A stretch of 64,000 bases of DNA from Rhynochetos jubatus (GCA_027574665.1 CM050651.1:2667501-2731500), one strand, 5' to 3'; positions 13,065 through 26,954 are shown, counted from the first letter of the stretch. Program-made: numbers and translations. Notes: generated by a model not told the origin, from the letters alone.

Positions 13065-13802
13065 GAGGAACAGCCCTGCCTCCGAGGAGCTGCCAGCAGC
13101 ACCTCCATCCTCTGCTGCCTGGCCCCCGGAGCAGCCGGGGATTGACCCTTGCCACACCCCGCACACGTAGGCTCTCGCATGAGCATCCCCGGCATCTGCC
13201 CCGGCTTGGGACGCCGGTGACAAAGCTCCCCTTGGCCGGGGCCAGGCAGCTGGCAGTGCAGGTGTTACGCAGAGCAGCGTGGCCCTCGCAGGCTGCAAAA
13301 ACTTGGCTCTAAATCTTTTCCTGTGGCTGTTAAATCAGTAATGAAGCGGGATATAAAGTGCTTCTGCAGCTTCTGGGGTATCAGGCCTCTTCACTGCTGG
13401 CTTCACAGCTGTTACTCCTAATCAGCTGGGCAGGCACCATAGAAATGTCAATTTTAATAAGCAGTCTTTCATTTCAAATTTGGGTTAGGCTTTACTGGTG
13501 CAGAGGGGGGCTGCTGACCTTGCGATCTCCGGTGTCAGGGCTGCTCACTGAACACGTGCAACTTCCTCCCTCTCCACCCTCCCACACACGCTGCTGGACA
13601 TGGTGGAACGTGTAACATTAAGGACTCGACGGTGACCAGCCTGAGACTGGACCTGGTGTCCTGTCCTGGACAGTGGGTGTGAGCCAGTGCCTTGGGAGGA
13701 GTGTGAGGGCAGGAGAGGGCTGTGGAGCTTTCCCCCCCGGACACTGTCCAAGCATTCAGCAGTCTTTGGCTCAGGGACTTTCAGAGCAACCGGTCACATC
13801 TC

Positions 13803-13830
13803 GGTGTTTAATTAGAGGTGTTTAATTAGC
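13803..13830. repeat. 14-bp tandem duplication carrying TTAATTAG
   Basis: Two direct copies of ggtgtttaattagM (13803-13816 and 13817-13830) differ only at the last base. Each contains TTAATTAG, a palindromic TAAT core of the kind bound by homeodomain dimers. The pair lies in intronic DNA, and whether it binds anything is inference. Confidence 0.85.
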
Positions 13831-16800
13831 AGTGGCTCTGTTTGGATCACACTCTGCTCTGAGCCTGGACTGCGCCAAACGTGAGAAGGCTCAGTACTGC
13901 AGTGCAGCCACCTTAGGGTCTGGGGATAAAGGGCAGAGTTGGTGTCTTGGCTTGAATCCCTGCTAGGAGCCTGACATGGTAGGACTGAGGTGGGCAGAGA
14001 CCTGGGGTCTTGCTTTCGGGGCTCAGGTACCGCTCTGCAGCTCCAGGCCATGAGCTCTCAAAGGAGGAGGTCTGCCCCTGGTACTGCTCTCCTGCTGGGA
14101 GGCCTCGCTGCCCACTCCCACCCTTCTCCCTGCCGCCTCTGGAGAGAGCTTCTTGCAGGTGACATCTTTTGTCAAAGCTGTGTGGGTTAAGGGAGGAAAA
14201 AGAAGAGGAAGAATACTGATTTTTACATTCTTCAGTCACTGCTGTGGCGTTACAGGCATGGGCATGAATCCATTCCCAGGAAGCCACCAGCAGAATTTGT
14301 TAAAGGGCACGAGATGAAGTATTTGCAGCAAGTGGAAGTAAATCATGCCGGGAAGGAGACAGGGAGAGAGGGAAGGCCCCCCTGAGCCTCATTGCAGATG
14401 CTGCCTGCTCAGCCCGGGAGCGACCGGCAGCATCCCAGGGCACACATGACGTGGTGTGCTTGCTGCTCGCCGGGGCAGCTCGCCAGGCTGCGGGGGATCC
14501 GGGGACCGTGCCCCCTCGCACCACGTTAGAGGGAAAGCGCGGCCCTCTCTGCGTGCCGTCAGAAGCGGTTGTGCGAGAGACCGCGTGTGTCTGTGGGCAC
14601 GTGCATGCCTGCGCACCTCCGCGCGGAGGGAAAGCAGGGAGCGTTTCGTGCCGATCCTGTGGGGAATTTGGCTTCCTTTTAACTGAGGATCTCTGCTTGA
14701 ATCTATTTTCTCCCCTAGCAATCCCTCATTGTCAGGGCTTCAATATTTTCTGGAAACATGTAATATGTCTGGCCATTTCTGTCTGTTGAGGAGAATCGAC
14801 GTGTGGGTTGTAATATATATTAATTCCCCGGAGGGACATTGAACTGTTTCCTCTGCCCAGGTGGAAAGGGATAAACACAGCCACTGACATGCTGTTTAGT
14901 CTGAAAATAGCCCACTGAATGCATAATGAAGAGCCTCCTGAGGAGTTACTCTGCATGTTAAAATGGTGTTCAGCAGCCTGTGCTGTCACACAACATAATT
15001 TGAAGATGAATGTGCATCCAATCAGCCTACCAATAGCTGACTGTCACCGTCTGGCCATTAGTATTACCTGTCTGTTCAATGGCAGCCGCGTCTCCGGGAA
15101 GCAAGAAGTTCGTCCGTCCCAAAATACGTCTTACGTGTGAACGAGACAAATGAGGAACTCTGTGTCTTGGCTTTGTGCTCAGCGCCCATTTCACGCTGAA
15201 CAGCCACTTGGCTCTAGCTGGCGAGGACAAAGGAAAATGAACATTTTTCTTCAGTGGGAGGATTTCTGAATGATCAGGGGAAAGAGCACCCTGCGTCCTT
15301 TGTAAGCCTAACGGAGGCAGAGCGGCTGAGGGTCCTTCAGTGAAAGATGCTGCGTCTTCTGGTGCGCGCGGTCCCTGCCTGAACGGAAATAAAAACCGCC
15401 AACCTTGATCCTTTAAAATGCGAGCCAGCATTTGAGCAAAACGGCTCACGTTGGAGTCAATTGACAAGTGGCTTCTGCTGTTTAATTCACACCCTGGTAA
15501 CAACACTTGCATGAATGATATGTAGACACCACTTTTGTCTCTGAACGTTTGACAGCAATTAGGGCTTCACTCCAGGGGCAGAACATCATACTAACACTGG
15601 AGTGTGGTAGGAGGAGGTTAGGGTAAAGAAATTAGCCATCTGTCTGGTAGAGACTGTATCCTCCAGGAGGCAGTTAGATGTCAACAACAGGCAAAATGTT
15701 TCCATCCTCATTGTCCCGCACTTCAGTTGTACACAATGGCATGAAAGGCACACAGAAGCCCCATTCACTTCCAGTTACACAGAGGTCTGCCACCAGCCAC
15801 CCTGACAAACACTCCCTGGCTATTGTAGCTTGTGGCAGCTGAGAGCTGCTCTCCTCCGCGCCGCTTGCAGACATGCCTGTCAATTTTGGATGCCCCATCG
15901 TGGAAAGCCGGGAGGCAGGGATGTAGGTGTTTAGTGCTGGAAAGCAGAGCCTGACTGCAAATGAGGAGGCAAAGTGATTTTTACAGCCCTTCGCTTCAGG
16001 CAGGAGGAAGCCGGCGCCGGTACAGGCTTTGGCTCTGCAGCGTGTTCCCGGGCTGTGAACCTTGAACGCGACACTGCGTCCTGAGAGGGACAGGAGCGGG
16101 TAGATCTAATCAGCGCCGCGTGGCTGTTTATCAGCTCGCCCAGCGTGGCCGTGCTCCACACCGCTTAGAGCAGCACATCCATCAAGTTGCTGCTCGGAAC
16201 TTTGATTTAAGAAACTCCCCGTCACCAGGGACAGTTACTGCTAGATTAGTCCGGGCGAGGGTTTAGGGAGCGTGTGTTGACATTTGGTCGTGTTAGTCAC
16301 ACTGAGCTACGCAGCCGGAGAGAACTGCCAGGTCTCTCGCTGTCTGCTCTGAAGGACTGCCTTTATGATTTCTACTGCACAGGCATGTTGCTTTCTTCTT
16401 TTTTTTAATAAATAAGAACCAAACAGCTACAGCATTTTACTGTTGGGAATCTAGATCTGATAAACAGAGTGTCCTTGGATGAGTCCCCTAGCTCAATGGT
16501 TAAAAAATTCAAGTTTAGGAGCATTTTTTGTTGCTTTATTTTTACACATATGTGTGTGTCTGTAGCAAAAGTGCTTGCAGGAGAGCAAGGGGCAGCATGA
16601 TGTGTTTTCATTGTTGGCTTCAAAAGGTAAGTTATCAGTACCATAACTTGATTCCAGACTACTGTCACTGTAAAAAATACAGTTCACAAGTGATTGCTGT
16701 TCTGTATCTAGAAAAGGAACCACCTCTGTGGGGCTTCCTAGTGTGCACAGCAAGCCACACGTGAGGGCAGAGGTAGGATTCTGGTCCCGTGATGTGCCCC

Positions 16801-19800
16801 AGAAGGCAGCTGCTGTCTCCCTTCCTTCAGGTCCTTTGGAGTAATTCTGTATGTTTATTAAGTGGAAGACTCACAAAATTCAACTCTTTGAAGCTTCCAA
16901 ATCTCAAGTGACACTTGGCCCAGTGACAGAGCTAGTAACTCCTCTGTTTTCTTCCTGGACTCGCTCAAATCTGTCTTGCAAGGCTTGAGCATCAAACTTG
17001 TCTCTTTCCCAAGACTCATGTCTGACACCCTCCTACTCTTACACCAGGCTGGCAGCTATATACTGTCTTGTGGTCGACCGGACTGAGTTTGGACCAGTCT
17101 AGTTCTTCCTTGTAGGAGCACATGGCCAGTAGTGAACAAAGTTTTCTTTATTTTAACAACAGGGAGAGACCCTTTGGATAAAACATAATTAAAACAGTGG
17201 TGCACATCCATATCTACCTGCCCAGCAAATATGGTACCTGAAGTAGATTTTTCAGGACATCCCAGCAGATGTCCTTCCCAGTCTTCTTCCCCCAGCAAGT
17301 TCTTTTCTCTTTCATATTGTCCCTTTCCAAACTTCCTTAGTTTTTCTTCTTGTTCTCACTGGATTTGCGTGGAGTCCTTTCCAAACCATCCGTTAGAGGC
17401 AGGCGGTAGGACCTTCAGTGCTAGTAGTGCAAGTTTTGTCTCAGCAGACCTGTGATTACTAACGGGTGGCTCTTGTCAGGACTACTTGTTTCCTTCCTGG
17501 TTTCTTTTTTTGGTAGCCTTTGCTTCAGTGAAATGGGTGCATCCATACAGTAAGCATTACAATAACCGGGTGAGCTTATAGCATTCATCAACCGTTACAG
17601 AACAGATCCACTTCTGTTGCAAAATGAATCAACTTTCGCAAAGAAGCTGTGCCTTCTAGAAGCGGTCGGCATGTGCCGTTGAGTTTGGTTTGGTTTTGTA
17701 TACAGTGACCTATCAGTTTAAATGCTGAGCCATCAACAAAGCCATCCGACTCTGGTCAGAAGGTTGCCTTTAAGGGAGTGTCACTGGACAAAAATTGGCA
17801 TCAAGTACTGCTGGGTGGAGTTTGGGTTTTTTCTTATGTAGAAACTAGTGACTTTTTGAAAAATGTGAAAGTGTTTTGGTGGAAATTGGAAGATTTGTCT
17901 GAAGTGTTCTGTTTTCTAAGCCCTTTTTTCCCCACTATTTGGCAAAATGAATTAATTTTTCCCCTGAACACAGGAATCTGTTGTGATGAGTGTTAGGCAG
18001 TTGAAACGGTAATTTTCCAGGGAAAAGAAGTCTCAGAAGAAACTTTTTACCCAGTCCTAGCCTTTAAAACTCTGTGTTCAAGCTCTGCCCATCTGTGAAA
18101 GCACTTTGTGAGGCCACGGTTCAGAAATAATGTCACTGTTTTCCCAGCCAGCAAGATTGCACATTGCCTTTTTAGTGCCACGAGCGGTGTCCGTTTAGTG
18201 GTCAGAGGGGGTCAGAGTGAATCGTTTCCCATTTTCCTCCAAGATGGGAGCTTTGTAGCGCTCCTTACCCTGGCTGGTTTAGGGAACAAAGATCCAGTAA
18301 TCAGCCTGGCGTACGGATCACACAGGACCGTTCCTGCTTCTCGTATGAAAGTCACAGATTTAGTACTTCCGTCACTAAAAGCCCCCGCTGAGCCATTCTC
18401 TTGAAACTCACTTTTTAAGCCAAATTCGGAGAGGGGCGGGCAAGCAGATAGATGGCTGTTTTCCAGGGCTGGGGCAGCCTCTGATCGCAGATACATCTTT
18501 CTTACGCTTTACTTTGCTCTCCCACCAGCGTTTTCAGACCTATTAAGTGTTGTGTCTTGCCTCTGCATGCTGTAATTCTCCCTCAGAGCTCTAACGTGCG
18601 TGCACACGGGGTTTTTTATTAGCTGGGTAGGAGCTGTTCGGTCCTATCGTGCGTGGTGTGAGCGGTGAGTCAGCCAGAAGAGACCACAGTGCAACCTTGG
18701 TGGTTTCCTGTGTGACTAGCCAAGGAAAAGCAACTTGTCAGCAGACCAAGCGCGTTGGGGAACAGACCCAGCGCTCATGGGAGGGGGAATCCGATGGTGG
18801 CGTGTGTGTTCATCCTTCAGGCACTGTTTTACTTGGGCTTTCCAGTTCGGCAGCGTCTGAGATGATAGAGGGAAGAATAATAAACTACACTGGTGTCCAG
18901 TGGGGTAGGTATGCGGACTAACGTTTATCTGAACAGGCATTTATCCTCCCTATCCAGGATAGGCCCGAAATGCATAAGATCGACGGAAAAGTAACAGCAA
19001 AGATTGGTTTGGGCACCTCCTTCTTACCCTGTTGTTAGCATTTAATTATGTATTCCAGTAACAGTCAGTACCTAAAATAAGCGGAGGGCTGATGTTGTGA
19101 AATCCTCCGACCTCTTAGAGACCTCTACATTCCTTGGTAGAAAGAAGCAGGGAAAGCAAAAGATAAAGTGGGCAATAACAACAGCAGAATCCCTGGTAAA
19201 AAAATGGGAAAAGAAATTAAAAGAGAAAGAGAGGAATAGATACGACTTGCTTCCTTTTGTAATGTGGATTGGGTTTGGATGTCTCTCTGTAGCTGCTGCT
19301 ATTGCTGCTGCTGCCACCATTATTTATTATTCATTACTTTAGCCTAGTGAAGGAGCAGTAGTTGAAATAAACTCAAGAGCATGACATTCGGTGACAAATG
19401 ATTTTGAAGACTGTCCCCCAAAATAAAGTTACAGATTCATATTTCAAAGGCTATATAGGTGGAAGATCCCACTGCGGCCAAAAATAAAATCAAACTGATG
19501 GGTATGTGGATCTGTACGTAAATGCTGGTGCTTGTTCTTCATAACCACTCTTGCTGCTGAACCTTTCAGTAACCTCGGCCTGACGACAGTGCCGCACAGG
19601 TCTGTCTTCTGACACATGTACTTATTCAAAGGCCTCAGCACTGTACCCAGTGATTAAAGAGGTGCACAAATGTGAATAGTGAGCAGGACTTTCATTTCAA
19701 AACGAGAGGTCAGAGATGAACGCGGCACTCCAACGAGACTTTGAGCTGTCCCGTCCCTCCCGGCATCCCAAATGCTGAAATGGCCTCTTCTGGGAAACCA

Positions 19801-22670
19801 CACCTTCTACGGCAAAATATGTTCATCGTTGGCATAGAAGTTTTAAACATGCTGAGCATCAGAAACGTACTGAAGTAATCTTCACAGTGTATCACAATGA
19901 GTAGAGATTTTCTGAGAGGTCTTTTTGGTGAAAGTCAAGACTTCTTGGTGACAGCAATAGTTGGGCATTATTAGGTGATTTGCCATCTTCATTCCGGTTG
20001 AGGTCTCCGGTGTCTAAAACCGTTGGATTTTGTCCGGACTGGTTTGCACAGGACAGATTTCATTTGGGTGAGTGGACAAGATGCTAGTTCAGAGCTGGTG
20101 TGGAGGAGGAGCCACGTGTGTGCCTGCATGTTAAGTCCCTGAAAGCAGATGTTTGTTGAAAAAAAGGAACGTGTTACAGCTGAGAATCCTGGAGCGCTTT
20201 ATGCGGGAAGTAGGAGAGGGCAAGGATGGGTCATGCCTCGAAACAGGGAGCTGTTGAGCGGGGTAGAAAGTAGTCAGCATAAAGAAGCATCTTGTAGAAG
20301 ATTTGAACAGAAGGTTACTGTGGCTTTGCTGCCCCAGAAGGTATAAATTTGTTCTTCCCTCCTCCTCCAGCTGGCTGCCCCTTCCCTTTCCTTGCGTTGG
20401 AAGCGGACACAGCAGTAAAGTTCCTCACAAGCACCGTTTCTCCGTGGAGGGTTACAGCTTACTGCCGCCTCCCGTGGGGTCCCACACCCGCCTGGGAAGT
20501 CTGGGCTTTGCTTGGTGAAACGAGGTAGCCAAGTGAGCCTCGCAAACAGACACGTGGACAGCAGTTAAAGCTGTGCTACGCGTACCATGGCCTAGAGGAG
20601 AGGCAGCTCACGCAACAACCAGAAACATGAGAAAAAGAAATCACGCCTTTCTCCCAGAGCTTGGTGCAGTCCCTCCCTGCTTTTCCAAATGGATCCTCTT
20701 AAGTTTGCGCAGAGTGTGTTGAGGGAAACACTCGTAATTTGTTGTTTTGCAGGAGGGTGGTTCCCTGTGCCCTTGGAAAGAGGCCTTTGCTGCAAACCAA
20801 ACAACAACAAAAACTTTCCCTTCAGGAAGCCAAAGCCTGTTTTTTGAAAGTGAATGTGCACATCCGTTGCTTTTGGCGTGGTCTTTATGCAGGCATCCAA
20901 GAACAAATTTTGCTCTGAAAGTGATGAAGTACAGGTAGAAGAAGTAAAGGTACTTTGCCCATGTGTCTCAACACACTGGAAATGTTATCCCCCTCGGACA
21001 GACATTCAGATCCCACGGTGGGTTCTGGGCAAATGAAGGGCTGCATCTTGGATTTCTTGACTTCTAGTGTTCCAGATAACTACTTAAATATTTGGGGGAA
21101 AAAAGGCTTAAGAAATGGTATTAAACAAATAGCAAAACCTATCTTCCCTTTCTAAACATAACTAAATGCCATCATAACATTTAGTTATGTTGGCAAGGCT
21201 AGAAATAAATTTAATAGCGCTCTCCATCGTTTTGCTTTGTTTCCGCCTTCCTAGGCTTCTTCATGGAAAACTGTGTCTCTTCTGTTTATTCCTTGCTGAA
21301 CCTGGCCAAGCAGAGCGGTAATGTTGGCACACCTTGGGATTTAATCTGTTGATTTTTGTCCTAAGACTTTGATTCCTGGAGTCAGGTGATCGAATGTCTC
21401 ACATAAGCTCTTCTCCACGGATGTAAAGTTTTAAGTCTGGCGCAGAAGCGAATGCAGGTGTTAATTTTATCTCTTGAACTGCCTGGCGGAGGAAGGAGAG
21501 ACCAGCTCCCAATTTTGATACATGAGAGAGCTGCCAGCACTCCAGAAACCAGGAGCATCCTGTCCTTTGGAGAGTTTCTTGTAGGAGCAGTGATTGCCAC
21601 GGTGCTGTATCTTCCAGCAGTACCTATAGCTTGGTGTTGGTGGGTACGTTACAAGTTGTTAGAGGGCTGACTACTTTTTTAGCCTCTTCAGCAGTGTGAG
21701 AAGGACATTTCACGCCCAGGCTGCAGAAGCTTTCAGACCACTTCTTACATATCTTTTGCCTTCCCATTGAGAGATGTTTGCCATGTCTCAGCAGCACTTC
21801 AGAGCTGAATAGAACTCAGAGGCATCTCGTGCCTCTGAGGAGGCACCTTTGGTTAAAGGTAAACTCCCAGTTCCCCTCTCTTAGTGCCAAATGGCAGCTT
21901 CGGGGAGCGCATCAAGGGAGGATGGTAAAGCTGCGTACGCAGGGATGTGATTTCAAGGGAAGCGACGCTGCCAGTTCAGTCTGTACCCACGGGCGTGTGC
22001 TGCCCTTAGGCATGGAGCCAGAAGGATTGCCAGTGGCATGGTCACGGCTCTCCTGGGAACTTGTGATGGAGCTTATCAGGAGGAGGCTTGTGGGGAAGGC
22101 ACCATTTCCCCTTTGTCAAACGGCAAAACGGTTTTACCCCAGAGAGCCTCTGAGCAGGCTCCTCTTCCGGCAACCGTGCGAATGAAAGACCACAGGTAAA
22201 GGCTACTGTGAAAAACACCCCACCACATTTTTCCTTTGCAGCTACTTTGACTTACCTCCTTCAGATGTGAAAGCAAGAGCTGACAGAGAATGCCTTCCCT
22301 GCTCATAAATGAGATCTCAGTACCCGAAGAAGTTGACAGTGTCCCCCTCTATCTTGTATTCTGACACTGTGGAAGGCTTCTACTTAACCCTGGTTGTTAA
22401 GCTGTAATTGTCTGAACTGAGCCAGGGGGAAGCTGGTGAAAAGTGACACACGTACCTTTCTTTTTTTTAAAATGTCACTCATCCAGTTGGCTCTTAACAA
22501 GAACACTCTCTAAGGCCGCCTCTAGAAGGACCTGTCTGCTAACAGGCGCATATCACAAAGTTCTTGATCACCTCCTCTTCCCAGGCTTTTCATTGTTTGT
22601 TAAGGAGCATTGATGTGCTGTGAGATTCCCTCGTTACAGTAATTCCTGTGTGTTGGACTAAAAAGTCCTC
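13831..22670. other. Intronic stretch, no gene seen
   Basis: Intronic DNA of changing composition. There are modest CpG-rich patches near 14.45-14.65 kb and 16.0-16.3 kb. A lysine-rich open frame near 19.1-19.34 kb ends in a hydrophobic stretch but has no usable ATG upstream. I see no gene. Confidence 0.55.
14880..15075. promoter_or_regulatory. Candidate conserved non-coding element
   Basis: This is an AT-rich, low-CpG island between CpG-rich neighbours. It holds dense transcription-factor-like motifs: atgcataat (an octamer or homeodomain-like half site), ccaatcag at 15018-15025, a second ccaat just after it, and cattagtattac. Such density without coding potential is typical of vertebrate intronic enhancers. 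The assignment is inferred from appearance only. Confidence 0.25.
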
Positions 22671-22672
22671 AT

Positions 22673-22742
22673 GGGAGCAACCCTGTACAGGCTGAGAGAC
22701 AGGCTAGGTGATCTTCTCCATCTCTGCCTTCTGTGATTCTGT
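22673..22742 (+). mobile_element. CR1 LINE 3'-end remnant
   Basis: The run 'gagcaaccctgtacaggctg', followed by gagagacaggctaggtgatc and ending in cttctgtgattctgt, matches the remembered avian CR1 3' end. That end reads 'gagcaacctg...ctagatgatctt...ttctatgattctatg'. The terminal 8-bp unit has shrunk to about one degenerate copy. CR1 copies are usually 5'-truncated, as here. The copy is old and inactive. Confidence 0.6.
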
Positions 22743-23914
22743 CGTTCGTACATGACACTTCTCTAAACAGTGCCCTTAGAGAGCACTCCTGGCAGTAAAG
22801 CTCTAAAACGCTGGGATTATCCAAGGAGAGCCTTTTTAGCTCAAAGTACGTCACATAATAGAAAGTGTAGACAGCTTAACCAAAGCAGCGGTTTTGCAGT
22901 CTAAGCATCTGGTGTGTACTCAGGGGACTGTGGCTTGACTCCCATCATCTGCCCATCAGGTCATGACTCGGCACAGCAAGTGTTTGGGATCACGGCGGGC
23001 TGCTCTGCAGAGCTGTCACCACCCTGAAAGAGCTGCCCCAGGAGAGCAAGCTGCTGAGCAGCCTTTTATGCTGGACCAGTGCCTGGGCGCGGAAGGGCTC
23101 CACACGTTCTCAAGTTCTTCCACTCCGGGGAAATCTGCAGGGTTTCTCCCTGCTGAGGGTCTCCTGTTTATTGCTGAACTTTGCTTCCTTCAGTGGATTC
23201 AGCAAGAAGCTGGAGCTGGGAGCGTAACAGGCCGTTGCAGCCCGAGCACCGCACCTCCTCTGGCAAGCAGTGCTGCCGCGGGAGCAGCCGAAAGCAGCCG
23301 GCCTCAGCCCCTCTCTCAGCATCGCCCCTTAAATCTTCCGATGGTGCCTGAGCCTTGCTCTGGCACCATAAAGGCCCTGTAACGAGGGGCCGAACGTGTG
23401 CCTGGCGGTGTGTGGCACTCCAATTACACCTGCCAAAGAGGAAGCAGCTTGCTGAAGGGCTGTCAGCTCCCGACAGCCTTGACAGATTCACAGGGCTCTG
23501 CCGCTCGGACGCACCCGGCTCTGGAAATAAGGAGAGGCTTGTCTCCGGGTCCAGAAAATCTTGGCACTCTCTGGGCCGCCACAGCAAATCCCTCATTGTT
23601 AGCCAAGAAGCCTGCTTTCCTCCTCCTGCCTGCTCCTTAACCTATGGTTCTAGTAACCTTGCTCAAAGGATGCAGGAGACATTTCTTTCTTTTCTTCCTT
23701 GTTCCTCGAGTAAGATGTTTGCCTGTTGGTTTCTTCACGTGCGTGCAGACAAGGAATACAATTCTGGGCTTTTCTGGAGAAAGTGTATTCTCTGCGTATG
23801 TAACTAGAGCATGCTGGCACTGTAGCTCCCTGAATCCCGGCTGCGTTGCTGGGCAGTCTGCTGCTCACGGCAGTCTGGTGAGATCACAGAACTGTTGTCG
23901 TTCTGGTTGTATGG

Positions 23915-24010
23915 GCGGGGATGCTGAGGCATGAGGCAGGGGAGTGATTTGTCCAAAATCCAGATTGTGAATATGAATACATCAGGCAGCCAAACCCCAG
24001 CCTTACAACT
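23915..24010 (+). mobile_element. Decayed ancient SINE/LINE tail (MIR/L2/L3-like)
   Basis: The stretch ggggatgctgaggcatgagg, followed by a gcagg..agtgatttgtccaaa run, resembles the common amniote repeat tail 'gggaaactgaggca...agtgacttgcccaaggtcac'. It is too diverged to name a family by eye. Confidence 0.35.
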
Positions 24011-25794
24011 AGCCTTCTTCTGTGCAGAGTTACTAAAAACAAACTGCACACTTCCTAAGACTACATCCACCTACCTACTCCCGCTCCTCCAGCTAATGAC
24101 CTGTCTGCGGGCGAAGAAATGGGTCTGTTGTGAGACCAGTCAGCTGTAGTCATGGTGGCACCAGCAGCCTTTTGCTTGAAAGAAAACAGGTTAATCTTAT
24201 TTAGATTAACAAAGTAGGGGTTTTTTGTATCAACAGCCTTCGGGACGCTAAGGCTGCGTACTTCCTTACACAGCTGTTGACAGAACGCTTTGTATCCTGA
24301 GGAGCTCTTCAAAGAGGGATGGCCTGTTTACATTTACTCCTTTTTGATTTTGTTTCATAAACATACATAGCTGTCCTGGCACTGAGCAGAGGGAGGTGTG
24401 CTCTGTCTGACTTGCATTTCTTGAACTGTACAAAGCATTCCCAAAGCTGAGATGAAGTGCAGTCAGCTAGCCATTGCTTAAGAGAAAATGATAAGATAAA
24501 GAAAGCACTTATTAACAGAAAACAAGAGCTGTTTTTACATCCTGCCTTTTCATTATCTCAGTGGAGAATGGTCCTGGGTCCCGGTTGTACCTTGGAGAAG
24601 TGGAAGGGCCTGACCCTTTAGTGCAGCACGGCACTTTGCTGAGTTAACACGGCCCAGCGCTTTACAGAACGCCACGGGACGCTTGTGCGATTGGGCCGCA
24701 CATACGAGAGGCTGCGTTACACCTCCCGAGTCGACATTTGCTCCGAGGCTGTGTCCTCCCTGGGCTTTGCGGCGGTGGCTGCTTTTTTCCACCTGCTGGG
24801 TGCGTGACCCGAGCAAGGCAGCATGGCTTGCTCGGGTACACGGCTGCCATCGTCGCACAGTAGCCCAGGCCCCTCAGGTGCTCGCCCGGTGTGCTGAAAC
24901 CGCGGGCCCTGTCGCCACTGACTTCGAGGCTCACGCTAGAGGGGTCAGTTTCCATATCCGGGTTAATTTTTAACTGCTTCAACTTCTAGCATGAAAGTCA
25001 CCTCAGTGAAGTCTTCCCCTGAGACTGAGGCATTCCGGGAGGCTGCAGCCGAGGTGCCCGCGCTGCCCCGCGCTGGAGGGGTGCGCTCAGGAGCCATGAG
25101 AGCATCAGGCAAAATGGCACTCAAACACGTCAAGGACAGCCGAGAGTGAACGAAAAGGATTCTTTGTTCGCTTGCCTTGGAATTAGTGCCATAACCTGTG
25201 TCTAGATCTTTTAATGGAAAAGAAAACCTCTATTGTGATTTATCTCTATTAAATGGATCTGACAACTGTTAAAATTTCCGAAAGCTTCAGAGGAGGAGGA
25301 GATCTCTGTGCTCCTTCTGCAACCCTTCACGTGCATGCAGTCCCCGGCTCTCCCTCCTCGAATTTCTCCCCCTCCCGCCTACTCGTGAGCATGAGCCTTG
25401 GGAACAGGGACGGGATGTATCAATTCAGTATTATCCCAGCAAGAGAAGAGCCTCCTCTGTTGCTATTTTTAGCTGGGCGGGTGCACCCTGCCTGCCATGA
25501 ACTCAGTACAGTGAAGTGTTTAATTCAGCCTCCTCGCTCATTTAAAAGAAGGCTGTTGAGCACTCTGACCACCACAGTTCCACTTTTACAGCTGGCCGTA
25601 AATTTCCGAGTGTGCAGCGATATCTTTAGCTTCGACTCCAGAGATTTCCTGTTGAGCAGCAAGATGCAATCCTGCAAGCGTGCTGAAGCTAAATATACCC
25701 TCTCGGGCTGACACGCAGCCAAACAAACAAGGGCAGTGTCAACGCGAGTTTTTTCCAGTGCTGAACCGGTCGAGTTATTCTGGAGGAGGTGGCG

Positions 25795-25860
25795 CCTAGT
25801 TCAATTAATTAGGCAATTAAGTTTGTTTTGGCATTTAACTCATCTTTGGACCTCTTTCTG
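25795..25860. promoter_or_regulatory. Candidate conserved non-coding element with clustered TAAT sites
   Basis: The cluster caattaattaggcaattaag (25802-25821) packs at least three TAAT/ATTA cores into 20 bp, next to the AT-rich stretch ggcatttaactcatctttgg. It is bounded by GC-richer DNA and has no coding potential. This suggests a homeodomain-bound element; there is no proof in the sequence. Confidence 0.25.
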
Positions 25861-26954
25861 CGCTGATCTCGTTTGTATTCCTGTAGAAAAGACCGTATGA
25901 CCCACGTTGCACCGCTGCACTCAGCTTTGACTGCTGAGCCCGTTGTGGATGAAGGTTTTCATCCGGTAGGCAATGGCTTTGGCTTCGGAAAAACGTTGTA
26001 GCGTTTCACCTGCACTAGCCAGCATGGCCACAGCCTTTGAGGAAGAAGAGAAAAATTAATTTTGAAACAGTCTAAGGTTAGGGAGGGAATATAGCAGTGA
26101 AAAACCTGCAAAGGAGACACACAGCCCTGGCTTGTTTCACTTCCTAGCTCCAGTGCCAAACTGGTGCCACACATTCAGAATGATTCTTCCGACTACAGGC
26201 TTGGGAATGGGAATATCTTTGCTTCCTGAATTTTTAGGGGTGATTTTATTATGTTGTGGCTCTTAAGGGTCAATGCACTCCTCCTCAGTTCATGTGCGAT
26301 ATAGGTTGTATTTTTAGGCCATAAGAAGATGCTTTGAGGGAAGGGAAAAAGCCAATTACTCGTCCAGATTGTATGCCTTGCTTTCGCCATTGTAAATCTG
26401 CAGTCATCGCCTCTTGTCAGCAGACGTGTCTGGGCCCAGCACCTGCTGAAGATGCAGCAGGCCGCCCTCATCTGCAGCTGCGTTTGGCTGCTGATCTGTG
26501 CGAGCTCGCTGTTTGCTTTTCAGAAGGGAGGTTGCCACCGGGTGAGCTTTAACTAAGGCCGTCGCTGTTGTTACGGTCACTGCGGGACAGAGGTTACCGC
26601 TCTGCTGTGAGGAGGAACAGCAGGAAGGCAGGGGCACTCCGTGAGCTCCTCCGCCACTTCCCCCAGCAGTCTTTGAAGGCTTGGGGCTCTGCCCTCGCTC
26701 GCATCTCTGCTGATTTTCGTGGCTAGCCAAAGGAGCTGGAGTTTGCTGCAGGCTTGTTTCCGAAAAGTCAGGGAGAGGAAGAATGGGGTTTATTTATGGT
26801 TGTCTTTTTCCTGGGCATCCTCACTATACCATATGTCAGGTGGTGGTGTGTTTAGGTTTTATGAGAGAAGAATGTCTCATCCTGAGCAGTGAGAACACGT
26901 ACTACTACATCAGCTCATTGTAGCAGATGATTTTGGAAGGAAGCCAGCAAAGAA

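Noticed and set aside
19097..19342. 81-codon frame with Lys-rich region and C-terminal hydrophobic helix, like a tail-anchored microprotein
   Set aside because: It starts only at GTG; the sole in-frame ATG is inside the hydrophobic stretch. The Ala run comes from a short GCT/GCA repeat. No homology was recognised.
22673..22742. tRNA-like or small RNA gene
   Set aside because: The sequence fits the 3' end of a CR1 LINE better; no cloverleaf pairing was seen.
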